A stretch of 64,000 nucleotides of DNA from Volvox africanus (GCA_030268105.1 BSDZ01000112.1:62001-126000); one strand, 5' to 3'. Shown: positions 34,366 through 47,985, counted from the first letter of the stretch. Made by a program: numbers and translations. Notes: generated by a model not told the origin, from the letters alone.

Positions 34366-36375
34366 ACAAGGGCTGCAATAATAAAAAGAATGAAGTGGTG
34401 TCCAAACTCACGTAACGTAATTAAGGGAACTCTTTTGCGACCACTACGCGCGCGGTCAATATTCTGGTAGGGGTTACATTGGTAGGGGTTACATTGCTCC
34501 GCAGTGCCTGTAATTATGGGATACCCGCCTGCAAGGAAGCTACCGTCAGCTAGATATTATTTTAAATCAGTACCCTAGAAAAGTTGTTTGTCCCTGTTTG
34601 CTGTTTCGTACTTAATGTATGTAAGGGTTCGCATTCTATATAGGTAATACGGCTGTACATTAATGGCGGACACGGGCGGACCCACAGACATAATCCAGGT
34701 AACAATGCATTTAACATACTTATAGTTTGTTAAAATTTTAGAGCATGCATTATTTGGCGAAAGACGTCGATCATTCCGCCCGTCGACTTTTCAATTATTT
34801 CTCCGCGCTTTACCCGTAACCTTCATTGGACGAGGAGGGCTTCGTTCCTCAGGGTGGTTATTCGATGCATGAAAATCCCATTACCAAAAAATATTTGATT
34901 TATATATAAATACGTGTTTAAGAAAGGTTTTGAACAGATATTGCACAAGGCAGCATGATGAATGTATGTATGGAACGGCAGCATGATGAATGTATGTACG
35001 GAAACGATGAAGATGTCCCTCGCCAGAAAACTAAATACACTGTGGCGAGCAATCTGGCTGATTGTCGCCGGTGCTGTTCAAGTCAGCAAAGCGCCCGGCC
35101 CCTCCATGGACCGTATTACTTGATCTGACATTCATTCGTATATGAGCTCACTCTCAACAGGCCATGTGAGATATGTACTCACACTTACGTACATACATGG
35201 CTGGTCAGCAGGCTAGCATTTCCCCCAAATGAGCTTGTGCCGAAGCAGTGATCCACAACTCCCAAGCTCGCCAATTAGTTCCGGCTTGATCATTTGCACT
35301 GCACGGCCTCAGTGCTTAACAAGTCCAAAGAAATGAATCTCTATTCGTGGAGCTGATACACAGATCAGCTCTCGTATTTCCAGTCAAACCCCATCATGCA
35401 TAGCATCTTCGATGCGTGGCAATCTCGGTCAGGTTCATTACTCTTGACCAATACCACAAGAACAGATTGTGATGATGAACAATAGGATTGCATTGCCAAA
35501 TACAGCCTCCGTGGCTGATGGCGCATCAGCGTCATTCGTTCAGAGAGGCTAGGTCTTATTGGAGCACCGGTTCATTCTCCCCGAGCCAGCGGAGCAATCC
35601 GTGGTCTTGGGGGATATTCGGGGAGGCGTCCATCCATCCATAGCCTGGTCGATCCAATGTAACAATCTCCACGTACATTTTCATATTATAGTCACTGCTA
35701 GGTATGCATAATACCGTTACCTGAATGCCCACCAACCCCTCCACAGCAGGTTCGCCAAAATCGGTAAAAAAGGATGACCGCAGGCCCTTCATCCCTGAAA
35801 AGATATGGAGAAGAACCGAGAATGTTGCCGGCTCTGACAATTTAAGCATGGAACGCCGTAGTGTTGCATGCTATTATGGACCCAAAGGTACGACACTAAA
35901 AATTGATGTTGTTTGATCCATCGCCACTGCTTGAGCCAATGAATTGCCAGGACAATAGTATAATTTATATCTAGACAATATATGATCTGAAGGAATAGGG
36001 CTAAACAGACCCTGATGTTATTTGTTTATGGGTGTGTCGTACTGCTATTAGTTTCACACCTTGTTTGGCCGATCCCGATGTCAAGGTTGACTTCGTTGGA
36101 ATAGAAGGTTCTTAGATGCGGTCATTTTCCTTATTAAAAGCTGGAAGTCGACGCTAACGTTTCTTGACGTTAACGGAAAACCGGCTACCCCGCATGCATT
36201 GAGCTTTCGATTGACGCCATCTCTGCGATCATATTCGTGCTACTTTCGGTTTTAACCACAATTGAGCATTGAGGACTTCTCCTCCGTGTTGCAATCGTTT
36301 CCGATGTTGTTTCCCCTGAGTTTGCACACGACATTTACTCTAGAATCTCTTTATTAAGATCCCATCGCTCAGCGC
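34366..36375. other. Intergenic region
   Basis: Two kilobases of mostly AT-rich sequence between divergent genes. A minus-strand segment near 35725-35800 has an acceptor (TTTTCAG), an open frame (MKGLRSSFFTDFGEPAVEG) and a donor (CAG|GTAACG). It has no partner exons and no recognised domain, so it is not called as a gene. Confidence 0.4.
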
Positions 36376-38200
36376 ATGCCTAGGCTTGTTCGGCGCTTGG
36401 GCGCCCAGAGTCAGTCCTCAGACGGTACATCCACGCCGGTACGCCCTGGCTTGAGCTTCGTTGGGAGTTTCCGGCCGACTCGTTTAACTTTATCGGCGTT
36501 AGTGCCTGATAATTATCATCGCATGAGTCCAGCTCCCGGTGCGGCCAAGACCTGTGCACAACTGTGCGCAGCGGCAACGCGTAATCAATACAGCAGTACT
36601 TCCTGCGCATCATGGGCTAGAGCGTTAGCTCGGCAGCAGCTTCTCAGATATCGTTGCCTTGCATCTTACAGCGATGACGCATTACCCTGGCAGGCAACCA
36701 ACCTTGCTACACGGAAGTCGCCGTCGCCATCGCCTACCGTTGTCCTTGGAACGTCACCCGCACCTTCCGCAACGACGGGGTTTGTTTCTTGTAGCAAATT
36801 CGGCAGACAACATGTGATAGTGACCGCTTCAGGATCAGGACTCTTTGATAGCAGCACATTCGGTTTTCTTTCGCCAACATCCCGCTTTTCGCCAACACCT
36901 CTTTTGCGGAGTCGGTGTCTCAGACCTGGCCCAAGTGCGGGCGTGACATCCAGCCTGGTGCTTCAAAATCGTCGCTTAACCAGACCTTCTCTGCCGAACG
37001 CTGGTGGGATGCCTGACCACTTTGACCGACCGCGTCCATCAGCCGCCGTAGAGGCTGATGGCGCCGTGCCCGGCAGTGGTCATGGCAATGACCATTTGCA
37101 TTTGCACACTAATCGGCTGATTTCGGAGCAATCGCCGTACCTCTTGCAGCATGCATACAACCCTGTGAGTACAGCGTTGGTTGTCCGATTAGATCGTTCG
37201 GATCAGGCAATCCGGTGATATGAGGACCTTCGCCGCATATTGGAGAGTAGGAAGTTATAGGAATATAAATACTTGAGAGCTTAGTCTTGAATCTTTTCTT
37301 ATCTGCGTCAAGGGATGGAGGTCCACCTTTCCCATTTGGGTCAGATGACCAACTAACTTTTAATTATGAGCTAACTACTACACAACCATCTGCTAAATTT
37401 TGTCCGCTAACAAAAATAGTTGACCCGCGAAAAAATGCTTTGCTAGCGGAGGCATCAGGTTACTAATGGGCATCCCCTGTCTATGTGTTAGGTGGATTGG
37501 TACCCGTGGGGGGAAGAGGCCTTTGCGCGGTCACGGTTGGCGGATAAGCCCATCTTCCTCAGCGTGGGTTATGCCACCTGCCATTGGTAAGGCGGTGGGG
37601 TGGCAAGATGCATGTGTACCTGGGGGCCGGTGGAGGGGTAAAAGCGGTCTCGTAGGCCGTCTCTAACAAGTTTTGGGAAACTGTAAACGACCAAAGGAAT
37701 TTTCCCACGGTGCCTTACGCTAAACGCTTATCGAAAATCTGTAAGGGTTTTAGGGTTGGTTTCAACTTGCATCTGCATTCGGGCAGTTTTTGTCTGTCCT
37801 GTATTATGATGTATTCTTATTAAATAAGAATACTAGAAATAGAAGCTGTCCAGCGTTCACACGTGAACGCCTCGTGAACAAGCCGTGTCCTAGGTATCGA
37901 TCGTTTATATATTTTCCGCACCCTCTTACTGCACCGCTGCGATTTGCCCTTGGGAGGACATGGATGGACTTCCCGCTACTGACTGGCTGTTTTTTCCCGA
38001 CTGGGCTACGAATGAAGGTGTCACGTGATGGAGCGGGAGTCGTTTGAGAACGAAGAAATTGCGGAGCTGCTGAACAGGGATTTCATATCCATCAAGGTGT
38101 GTTGCATTATGAATCGGTACAAAAGGTAGAGTAAGAAAAAAGGAAAAAACGTAGCAAATTTTGTTAATATCCAGGAAAGAACGTAAGGCAGGTGTTCGTT

Positions 38201-38233
<33 letters not shown>

Positions 38234-41200
38234 AAGAAAGTGTATTGCCGACACAGTAAGGTGCGCATAGGGGAGGTATGGTTGGGTACTTGATGTTTGA
38301 ATGGCTGGATTGCCTTTCGTTCCCCTTCTCTTGCGTCCCCCTCCTTCGGGCGTACAACCGTTATGTACGCAAGAGTAAAATACCCAGTGCGATGCACAGT
38401 ATTGTTGTCGTACTGTATGATACGATATTGCACTGTTTTATGTTTGGGTTCACGGATTCCTATCTTGTTGTAAGCCTTTATCCCACCTCATTTGACCGAT
38501 GACGTTAGTTCGCCATGCATATCTCGCTGCTTCCCCGTCCGCTCATTTCCTCGAAGGTGGACCGGGAGGAGCGGCCTGATGTGGACAGAGTGTACGTGAG
38601 TACGGGGAATTCAGTTGGACGGTTACTGTTCTCGGACATTGTCATCGCGTTGACTGTGCAGAACGTCTCCTCAGCCCTCTCGATTCCCCTTATCGCCCTG
38701 TACCGGGATTCCTACCCGTCTTGCGGTATAAACATCGGGTTACGGATTTCGTTGCCTTAGGGTTTTCTGAACTCCTATTACTCCTATTACTCCTATTACT
38801 CCTATTACTCCTATTACTCCTATTCTGCGTCATGTCAGACCCATGGCATCAATATTATTCTTTACCATGGAGATTTCATTACTTTTCATAAGGCCTATCA
38901 AGGTCTGCTGTGGCGTCTCAACTCTCGACTCTTTACTGAGGGACGTGTTACCCCAAGGATACTCGAATATCGGTTTTGCCTTCATTTATTTTATCCGCGA
39001 ACCTTGGCTCGCATTTTTATTCATAGAAACCCTAGTATGGAAAAGCGCCCCCCGCCGGCTCTATCTCCCTGCATCACATTACTTATTTCTTCTTTCCCAG
39101 ACATCTATGTATGCGCATGTATGCGCCTGAGTGTGTGTGTGTGTGTTTACGTATCACTTCTTCTCAACAGCAGTTCCCAGGATTGACTCGCTGTCTGTCA
39201 ATCCCATCGAACCCTTCGCCATCTTCATGTCCACATCGGTCATTCATGTCCACATTGGCTAATGGCCGCACCGGCTGCTGCACCGGCTGCTGCACGGCCT
39301 CTTGTCTCGGTGCAGATGTCGTACGTCCAAGCTGTGAGCGGCAGTGGTGGTTGGCCCATGAGTGTCTGGCTGACACCCTCGCTGGAGCCCTTCTACGGGG
39401 GAACGTACTACCCGCCCAAGGTACGGAGATATAGGGGGGAGGATCAGAAGCAGTGGGACACTATGAGTATGATTTGGGTCCCTCGCGACGTCTCGAGGCA
39501 TCTCGAGACATCTTCGATGGGTGGTCAGGTAGCACGTAACTGATGCAAATAATGCAGCAGGAGGAGATGGATGCGCCTAAAAATGCACGCATGCAATTAG
39601 GGGTAAGTAACATCAGAGGCCTAAATTTGAGGCCTAGATTTGGGTTGTTGCTCTCGGTTTGTCGTATTGGGCAGAACAGCGATTTCGCCCAAGATATCGG
39701 TTTTAGAGCAAAAGTAGAACAAAATGTAAAGGCAGATAAAAGAGAATGAGTAAACGGATCAAATTTTGGAAAAAATAGTTCATTTAGGCAGTTATGTTTT
39801 CTTCTAAATAGCGATTACGGTTTATAATTATACTCTCGGCTTTTGGAGCAATTATTTTACTTATTACAATATTATAATAAAGAATTCCAAAAGCGAGTGT
39901 TAGCCAAAATAACTGCGTACCAAAACTTGATACATCAAATTGACAAACTGCTAGTAGGTAATGCTAAAATAGTCGCCGATATTCCAACAAACATCGAGAA
40001 AATACGAGATAGATTAAGAGTGTTTTCTGATGGTTTGATTAAATCATGAGCAAATATAACCGCCGCTGAATTAGCACTGGACATAACCATAGCCATTATA
40101 CCAATTAGAATTAGCACTGGACATAACCATAGCCATTATACCAATTAGAATTAGTCCTTTTAAGCCTGTATATGAATAATTATCTATTACATACGTTACA
40201 AGAGTATCAGGATTTAAATTTGGATTATGTGCAAGTAGGGGAAGTGGTGTCAAAAGGAACACTATTCTTGTTTGAGGTAATACCTGCTCGGTCTAAGGAG
40301 TCAGCAGCTAGTTTGCCAGTAAGTTTATGTTTTCTTAGATCAACTATTACCATGTGGTTAGTAGTTCCCCCGGTTAACCTCTGTTCCGGTTTTAATCCAC
40401 GGATCTGGGATTCAATTTCATATATCTCAGCTATTTTTTCAGCAATTGCCAAAGCAATATTAGCCTTATCATTACTTACTATGATATCGTAAAACTTCCT
40501 TCGGCTATGGGCCCAGCATGCTGCTTCCTCTATCGTACCATTCTTGATGTCTTGATACGCTAGTAGTGACATGGTACAGTGTCACACAAATAGTAGCAAA
40601 TGGTAGCCGTATGATTGTGTACACAACACACAACTTCAACAATATATATGTTAAATAAACTAAACGGTCATTTTTGATATTATTAATATATAATATATAT
40701 AATACCATACTAATTATTTCTTATTTATTTTTTATCTACGCCTGACCTCGACTTGGATTTCAAATTTCCCCACGAGTGACTCGTTTCATTCGCCTTCCCC
40801 CTCCCCTGGCCCCCCTCTGCCTCCTTCTTCATGCCACCGCCGCTTCCCACCTATCCGCCTCCCCCAGGACCGGTTTGTCCAAGGTCGCTTGGCCGTACCA
40901 GGATTCAGTACCGTGCTCCGCCGCATCGCGTCGTTGTGGCAAACCAATCGTCAGGACCTCAAGGACAAGGTAAGCATCGCCAATCGGTTTCCTGACGGAG
41001 CAAAGAGGCATTTTGAGGCGCTTTTATTTTACATACTGCCATTTACACTTTTATTACATTTATTGTTTAGTTTACATACTGCCACACCCTTACTTCCTCC
41101 CTCAGCCTCCCTTTACATGCTCCACTTTCTATCAATACCGCTTTCCTTATCTCTGCCCCTCTGGTCGTACTACTACTCACCCCCGCTGGTTGTACTACTA

Positions 41201-44200
41201 CTCACATGGCAAATTCTCATAACCCAAATAAATACACATACAGGCACAAACACACACTCCCTCTCTCCCTCTTCCTCTCTTCCATTCCCCCCTCCTCCCC
41301 CCTTCCAGGCCAGTTCCACACTGGCGCAGCTGACGGAGGCCCTGAAGGAGGCAGCAGCCGCACCCGCCGGGCCGTCAGAATGCTCTGCCGGCGCTGAGGG
41401 CGCAGCTGCCGCAGCGGGCGGTGCGGCGCTGTCTCCGGCCCTGGCGTCCGCTGCCGTCGACGCGTGCGCACATGACCTCGGTCGGCGTTACGATGCCGAG
41501 TTTGGTGGCTTTGGCGGAGCGCCCAAGTTCCCTCGCCCTTGCGAGATCAACCTGCTATTCCGGGCGGCAAGCAGACAGATGGTAGGTGGGTAGGTGGGAT
41601 GGGCGTGTTGGTGTGGGTTCAGGGTGTAGGCTGGCGTGGTTGCGAAGTTATGGAATGTGGTGTGGTATGTCGTATGGTTGGGAGGCGGCTGGTGGCTGGG
41701 TGGTGGCTGGGTGGGCGGGAGGTGTGTTTGCTGTGGTCGTCAGAGCGACTGTGTGTGTTTGTGTGTGTACGGAGATGGCGTCAGTAAGCACTGCGATAAA
41801 ACAAACCGATAAAAGTAAAAGAGGCCCCATGACAAGAGAAGCTTTCAGACGTTTTGGACCAAGGGGCAAGGCGCCTCAAAACAATCGCACCAATCGCACC
41901 AGCCAAGTTGGCAGGCCCCCGGCTGCAGGGCTAGGTACGACAGGACGCTTGAAAGTGAAATAAATTTTGCGAGCGCCCGCTGTCCCCTGGGCCGACCGGC
42001 ATGGCCGTGACGATCTCAACCCCTGCCAGCCAGCAAGATATATATGTGTGTATGTGTGTGTGTGTGTGTGTGCGTGTGTGTGCGTGTGCTGTAGCAGCCA
42101 AGTAAAGTGTAATTGCAACCATTAGAGCGTAGATATCGTTGTAGTAGTAGGTGAAAAAGAAACAAGGAAGATGAAGAAGCGAGTAACCAATGGAATAGTC
42201 GATTATAAGGGACGATTATGTGGCCTGTTCACCATCTGTCACCATCTCAATCCACCACTGCAATCACCATCACCACCATCACCACCATCGTCAGCTTGTC
42301 CTTGGCCCACCCCAAACCACCACCCCTACCACCACCACCCCTACCACCCCCACCATTACCGCCGCGGCCGTAACCATCGTCATCACAATCACCGCCGCCA
42401 CCAACCCACCGTCCCCCCCCCAACACACACACACCCAGGACCAGGGTGATCCGCTGGCCGCCCGGCGACTGCGCTCCATGGCGCTGCACTCCCTGACCGC
42501 CATGGCGTCCGGGGGCATGTACGACCAACTTGGTGGTGGTTTCCACCGCTACAGCGTCGATGAGCTGTGGTAAGAAGTACGGTATTCGTGTCATCACCAC
42601 GTACCTGGTTATGCACCTCTGTAACGAGCATGCCCCTTGATTTCGGCGCTTCTTATCCTATCGTTTTCGTCGTTGGTACGACCTCATTTAGATTGGGGAA
42701 CTTAGGACTTTGGGTTTTGGGAGTTGGGGTTTAACAGCCGGTTGTCTGAATGGCCACTCCTCGTGGAGGAAGCAGAAGCACACTGCAGTACCTCCTGAGG
42801 TCGCTGATTGCGTGGCGAGCGTCAGGGGGGTGGACGGCTAGGTGGGTTGGTGGAGGGGAGTTTGCCGTTGCATCCTAATTCCCATTACGTGTGTGTATGT
42901 GTAGGCATGTACCACACTTCGAGAAGATGCTGTACGATAATACTCAGCTGGTGCCGTCGTACCTTGCTGCATTTCAGCTTACGGGGGATAAGCAATACGC
43001 ACTGGTGAGTGATCCCGATCGGGTACCGCGTGCAGTTGGGCACAGGTGGTAGTGATCGGGGGGAAGGAGGGGGGAAGTCGGAAAAAATCGAAAAACGAAG
43101 GGGGGAAAGGGGGTGTTTTGTGTGCCTCGCCTAGCCGGGTTCAAATCCAGGTCGTACCGATTTGCCTTGCCCCGCCGCATTCGCCCCCCCAGGTCGCGCG
43201 GGGCGTGTTGGACTACCTGCTCCGCGACATGACCTCAGCCGAGGGCGGGTTGTATTCCGCTGAGGATGCAGATAGTGAGGACCCGCACAGCTACACAGCC
43301 GCCGGCGGCGGCAGCAGCAGCAGCAGCAGGAGCAGCAGCAGCAGCGGCAGTAGCAGGGGTGGCGGAGGTGCAGGTGGGGCCCATCATCACGGGGAGCGGA
43401 AGGAGGGAGCCTTTTACGTGTGGGACTACTCCGAGGTGCGTATGCGGAGGTGGGGGTGGGGGTAGGTGTGGCTGCGGGGGCGGGTATTGGTGTAGTGGTA
43501 GGTGTGTAGGGGGCTAGGGGGGGGGTGTATCTCGGAGAGACATGCAAAGCAATGGATCCCGGCACAGAAACCCCCCGAAAGGTCGCTTCATAGCTAGCTT
43601 GACAAAAGCTGTAACATTATTGTTATTTGGTAGAGGGCAGTCGCGTCTTCCTCCCGTATGCATGTGTGTGTATGTGGTTGGGGGAGGGAAGAAGGGGAAG
43701 TGGCCGCGGTATGCAATCCTACAACCCTAGCGCTGTTAGATCTATGAACCGTCAAACGTACGACGGAGCCCACCACTAACCCATTTCCGCCTTCCAAGGG
43801 CCGTGTCGGTTTCGTCCCCTTCCTCGCGTTCCTACACACACGACCCCGGTCCCCGTCCCCCTCTCACACACTGGACTTGTTGCATTGTTAGTGTCAGTTG
43901 TTCAGTTTTCTGTTGTTCTCTTGTTCTGTTTTTTTCTATTTGGTAATTGGCTTCGATGCAATTACTTCTTTCGGCGTTTCAATCGTTGGTCTCCCTGGAC
44001 CTCATTTGGTCTCCGACGACTGTCTTCGATTGGGACTTCATAATTTTAATTTGAATGACACATTTTGCAACGCACACACACACACACCTACACACACCTA
44101 TACACACACCTACACAAACCTACACACACACACACACTTGCACCATTCCCTCCATAGGTCGTGTCGGTGCTGGGCCCGGAGCTGGGACCCTTCTTTTGCC

Positions 44201-47200
44201 TGGTATACGGCATCGACGAGGAAGGTAAGCTGGGGGGTGTTTCTGTTTGCCCGTCTGTCCGTCCGTCCATCGCTACGCGTTGTTTTCTCATCTCTTGGCA
44301 TCCATCCAATACGATAAGGCCCATCATAAGAAAACACACCATATCAATTTGTACGCTTCTTTACTGGCCTGCTATTTATACTTTCTGCACTTACGACATG
44401 TGTTTTATTGCTCGCTGCCAAATTAGGCAACTGCAATCGCAGCTTCCGCAGTGACCCACACAGCGAGTTCGAGGGCAAGAATGTGCCGTACGTCGCCACG
44501 CAGCCGGAGGTAGCAGCGGCGCGTCTGGGCTTGCCGTACGCTGGCGACCCTGCCGAGGCGGCGCGGCGGCTGGCGGCGGCGCGGGAGAGGCTCCACGCGG
44601 CAAGGGCTGCCAGGCCGAGACCCTCCCTGGATGATAAGGTGTTGGGAGTGGGGTCGCGACACGCTTAGAGGCGGGTTACGGTGTAGAGCCGGTGAAGATT
44701 TCCCTGCCCTGCCCTGCCCTGCCCTGCCCTGCCCTTCGTTTCCTACGGGTTGCTGCCAACCCTTAATCATTTCCGACATTTCTGTGATGTCGTACCTATG
44801 CCCCACGTCGTATGCCTCACCGTACGGATCAGATCGTGACGGCATGGAATGGAATGGCCATCGGTGCTTTCGCTCTGGCGTCCCGTGCGCTGGTTTCGGA
44901 GCCGCAGGTAGAGAGCATCCCGACACACGCACACACAACGCACACACGTACAGCGAGGAAGGGGTTTTGGGAAGAGAGCGTTGTGGTTGTATTTTTCAAT
45001 GGCGTCATCATGAATACACTCATACTCCGATGGGTACTCATGCTCTTGCATTTTGCATTCATGCCCCCCCCCTTGCAATCGCTCGCGCAGGTAGAGCGGC
45101 TGTGTCCGTCGGAGGGCCGCACCGCGGGGGCCTACCTGGGTGCGGCGCAGCGTGTTGCAACCTTCGTCCGCAATCACTTGTGGGACCCCGCAGCGGGGGA
45201 CGGCGCGGGGAGGCTGAGGAGGAGCTTCTGCAGGGGGCCGTCCGCAGTGCAGGGTGGGTACGAAAAAGCGAATAGAAGAAAGGCGAACCGGCGTCCTGCT
45301 GCTGCTGCTGTTGGGGAACCCTGCACAAACCCACCAACATCAAAACAGTGTGATGCACATCCCTGTTCCACAAAGTTAAGGTGGCGCGATGAAGGCGTTT
45401 TCCCGCTTACCGGATTGACCCATGGGTAACCAGGTTTCGCCGACGACTATTCCGCGCTGATTTCTGGGCTTCTGGATCTGTACGAGTGCGGGGGTGGGCG
45501 GGAATGGCTGGAGTGGGCCATGCAGCTGCAGGTGCGGACGTTTGCTGTGCAGGTTTCTGCCGGTCGGTGCGGCGCGTCCGCCCCCTAGTCACACAGCTCG
45601 GGTGCCCAACTAAACTTGGAGCGGCATTATTACTACTGGGGTCAGAATTTCTGCGGTGTCCCCTGCTTGTTTATAAAATTATTTCATTAGTACACAAATG
45701 TTTCCGTTGTGTTTGGTTAAGTTAACCGTTTTTGTTATGGATCAACTAAATAACCATTTCCGTTATTCCTGGTATATAGGCGGTTCAGGATCACTTATTC
45801 TGGGATTCCCAGTCGGGCGGTTACTTCTCAACCGCCGACCCCGCCTCCTCGGATGCCGACCCCTCGATCCGGATACGGATCAAGGTACAGCAATTCATGT
45901 GGCTTATGTCAACCGACGTGTATAAGGCATATACTTATATTTGACTGTGCTGTACGGGAAGCTAGTGCCCCAACCCTTTTTCTGCAACAGCTTGTTTTTA
46001 CTTTACAACAGGAGACATCTGTGAGTGAGTGTATCTCTGTCTGCTGATCTGTATAATGTGTTTACTCTTGTGTCATGTCCTCATTAGGCTTGTTGGTAGC
46101 TAGAAGGTACACTGTCCTGCAAACAGTCCATTACAACCACCTTAACTACCCTACCGACCAGCAACTAACTATCGTCGCCATTACCCCACCTACCGCAACT
46201 GCTACCTCCAGGACGATTACGACGGTGCTGAGCCCACCGCTTCCTCCGTCGCTGCGACCAACCTGCTTCGGCTGACAGACATGGTTCCGGAGCGGCCGTT
46301 GCCGTCATCGTACGGTATGATGGTGACGATATTGGTCATGTTTGAATTCTCAATTTTCTGATAACTCACATTTACGCATTTATATATGTTTATCTTTATG
46401 TACATCGCGGCTCTTACACAAATTTGCAAACTTTTTACACATTTGCATATTTGCCCTTTTGGACAGGACTCGATTGCCATACCTCGCCCCTATTGGCTAT
46501 TTCTTTATCATCAAGGTTTCGGAGCCTCACGTTTAGCCAGCCACCCACTAACAACACTGAGCCCACGGTGAATCCTCCAACATGCAAAATCGATGTCGTA
46601 CAGTAGCCGTGTACTATTCTACGTTGACATCTTTTTGGGATATGTTAACATGTTGCCATATCTATGACCTGCGGTGATTTAAAGACATCGGCGGGTGCTG
46701 GGTGCGTCGTACAGGTGGCACGGCCGCCGCCGCTGCCGAAGTTCCTTTGATGCCGTACGATGAGGCGGCGCAGCGCACGCTGGCGGCCTTCGCGGCCCGC
46801 CTCACACAGGCCCCACTGGCGGTACCGCACATGTGCAGCGCAGCGTACACGTTCAGCAAGCGCCCTGTACGACAGGTGGGAAACGTGTTTTGGTCCTTGT
46901 GGGGCTTTGCTCTCCCTCCCTCCCGAGAGGTTCTTTGGGCCAGGTGGCTCGCAACGCAAAGGCACAATATCGCTGCTTCATATTTTTGACGTGCATTATA
47001 TGTACGGCAAGTACGACAGATATCTGCGACCTCTGCGACCTGCTAATACACCGATATGCATGTATTATGGCCTATTATGGCCCCCGTGAGAACCCTCCCT
47101 TGCTATGTAACATGACAACACAGGTGATCGTTGCGGGACCGGCAGGTGCATCGGATACGGCCGCCTTGCTGGATGCCGTACACGCGTCGTATTCTCCGGA

Positions 47201-47985
47201 CAAAGTGGTATTGGTGTTAGACCCCACTGACCCACGGGACATGGAGTTTTGGCGGGCTCGTAACCCGTCTGCGCACGACATGGTGGCAGCGCACTTCGCG
47301 AAGGTGCAGGCGCCGCGAGAAGGCAAGCGAGGTTTGTTTGTGGGGGCGGCGTCCTCCGGGCTTTGCTTGTCCTTTTGGTCATTTCGCTATTTGCCGGTCG
47401 TGTCAGTTGTTCGTTGCACCGCCTTCATTGCTCCACATCAATTCACATTACCAACGGCACCTGATCAGCACCTGACTGCGCGCGCATACCCTCCAGACCA
47501 CATCATACCTCCCTACATGAACCTCAGAACATAAACACAGCTCCTTAGGTAATATACCTTCAAGATTATAACGTATACGGCTTGTTTAGGTCATATGGTT
47601 CAACCATGATGCCAAGGTTGTCGGCACATTCTGATTTTCGGCATCCCGCGTGCACAGGCCCAGCCAGCGGTACCGTGGGTGGTCCAGCCGCCGCCCCCGG
47701 CCCCGCCCCCGCCGCCGGCGCTGCAGCCGTGCCGGCCACCGCCTTCATCTGCCAGAACTACACCTGTCAGGCACCCACCATTGATCCCGTACGGGTACGG
47801 CAACTGCTGATGCAGCAGGTATGTTCATGTACAGCGCGACTTCCGTACAATTGCTACCGCGCGCAAGGCGCAACCCTTTATGTACCTACAAACATAGTCT
47901 ATCCATGCGCCCCTGAAACACACACACGCAGGCGAGCTCTGGGTCAGCGCAGCCGCTACTCCAACATTTTGACGTTAAGCTGTGA
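36376..47985 (+). CDS. SPATA20/YyaL-like thioredoxin-domain protein (DUF255)
   Basis: Homolog of bacterial YyaL and animal SPATA20: a thioredoxin-like domain followed by an (alpha/alpha)6 barrel; molecular role poorly known. The 21 exons are 36376-37164, 37492-37586, 38018-38096, 38557-38595, 39316-39420, 40868-40969, 41309-41581, 42439-42569, 42905-43004, 43193-43435, 44158-44224, 44427-44638, 44833-44907, 45091-45253, 45434-45531, 45789-45884, 46212-46314, 46715-46875, 47124-47331, 47658-47818, 47932-47985. Every phase closes, giving 1117 residues. An N-terminal Ser/Arg-rich region of about 240 residues is probably organelle-targeting. Motifs: [29 protein letters not shown], Cys293-His-Trp-Cys296, [88 protein letters not shown] near the end. 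A poly-Ser/Gly tract sits in exon 10. TGTAA lies 26 bp after the stop. Confidence 0.95.
38770..38823 (+). repeat. 9-bp tandem repeat in intron 4 of the SPATA20-like gene
   Basis: Five to six perfect copies of CTCCTATTA, in the pyrimidine-rich part of the intron. No coding meaning. Confidence 0.9.
39781..39955 (-). pseudogene. Bacterial ATP synthase b' subunit fragment (atpF/atpX-like)
   Basis: Minus-strand frame with [18 protein letters not shown] followed by [15 protein letters not shown] and RNRYLEEN. This is the N-terminal membrane anchor and start of the stalk of a bacterial F0 b' subunit. The normal start codon is missing and a stop follows after about 60 codons. It is the lowest-coordinate piece of the bacterial mosaic in SPATA20 intron 5; its upstream end joins the symporter fragment in another frame at about 39950-39960. 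Confidence 0.75.
39950..40228 (-). pseudogene. Bacterial sodium:solute symporter fragment
   Basis: Minus-strand frames encode [48 protein letters not shown] and [17 protein letters not shown], which match consecutive parts of SSS-family (proline symporter-like) transporters. The coding frame is broken by a 40-bp tandem duplication (40071-40150). Both ends are joined abruptly to unrelated genes: glyA at about 40228 and atpX at about 39955. Confidence 0.8.
40071..40150. repeat. 40-bp perfect tandem duplication inside the symporter fragment
   Basis: Two identical 40-bp units, 40071-40110 and 40111-40150. The length is not a multiple of three, so it shifts the frame of the symporter relic. It must have arisen after the fragment lost function, most simply after insertion. 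Confidence 0.97.
40225..40376 (-). pseudogene. Bacterial serine hydroxymethyltransferase (glyA) fragment
   Basis: The minus-strand frame reads [20 protein letters not shown], then [22 protein letters not shown]. This is the conserved SHMT segment in which the GGTxNH motif precedes the ALxRAGIxxNKN motif. Roughly 50 codons survive. It is fused in frame downstream of an IS66 transposase fragment and ends at the symporter junction. Confidence 0.85.
40377..40572 (-). pseudogene. IS66-family transposase fragment
   Basis: Minus-strand frame from 40572: [20 protein letters not shown], then [13 protein letters not shown] and [16 protein letters not shown]. This is typical of the C-terminal part of the IS66 TnpC DDE domain (the G.I.EAACWAHARRKF block). 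It runs in frame into the glyA fragment, so the join is not an intact insertion boundary. Confidence 0.82.
42030..42110 (+). repeat. (TG)n dinucleotide tract in intron 7 of the SPATA20-like gene
   Basis: Interrupted TG repeats. The same 857-bp intron (41582-42438) also has a G-rich 5' end and a CAC/ACC-rich stretch near 42240-42400 before the acceptor. No gene within. Confidence 0.85.

Noticed and set aside
42220..42573. His/Thr/Pro-rich plus-strand frame
   Set aside because: Intronic ACC/CAC repeats upstream of exon 8; only the part from 42439 is coding, in another frame.
43130..43160. tRNA-like GGGTTCAAATCC
   Set aside because: The flanks do not form the T-stem and no other tRNA arm is nearby; it lies in the intron just before SPATA20 exon 10.
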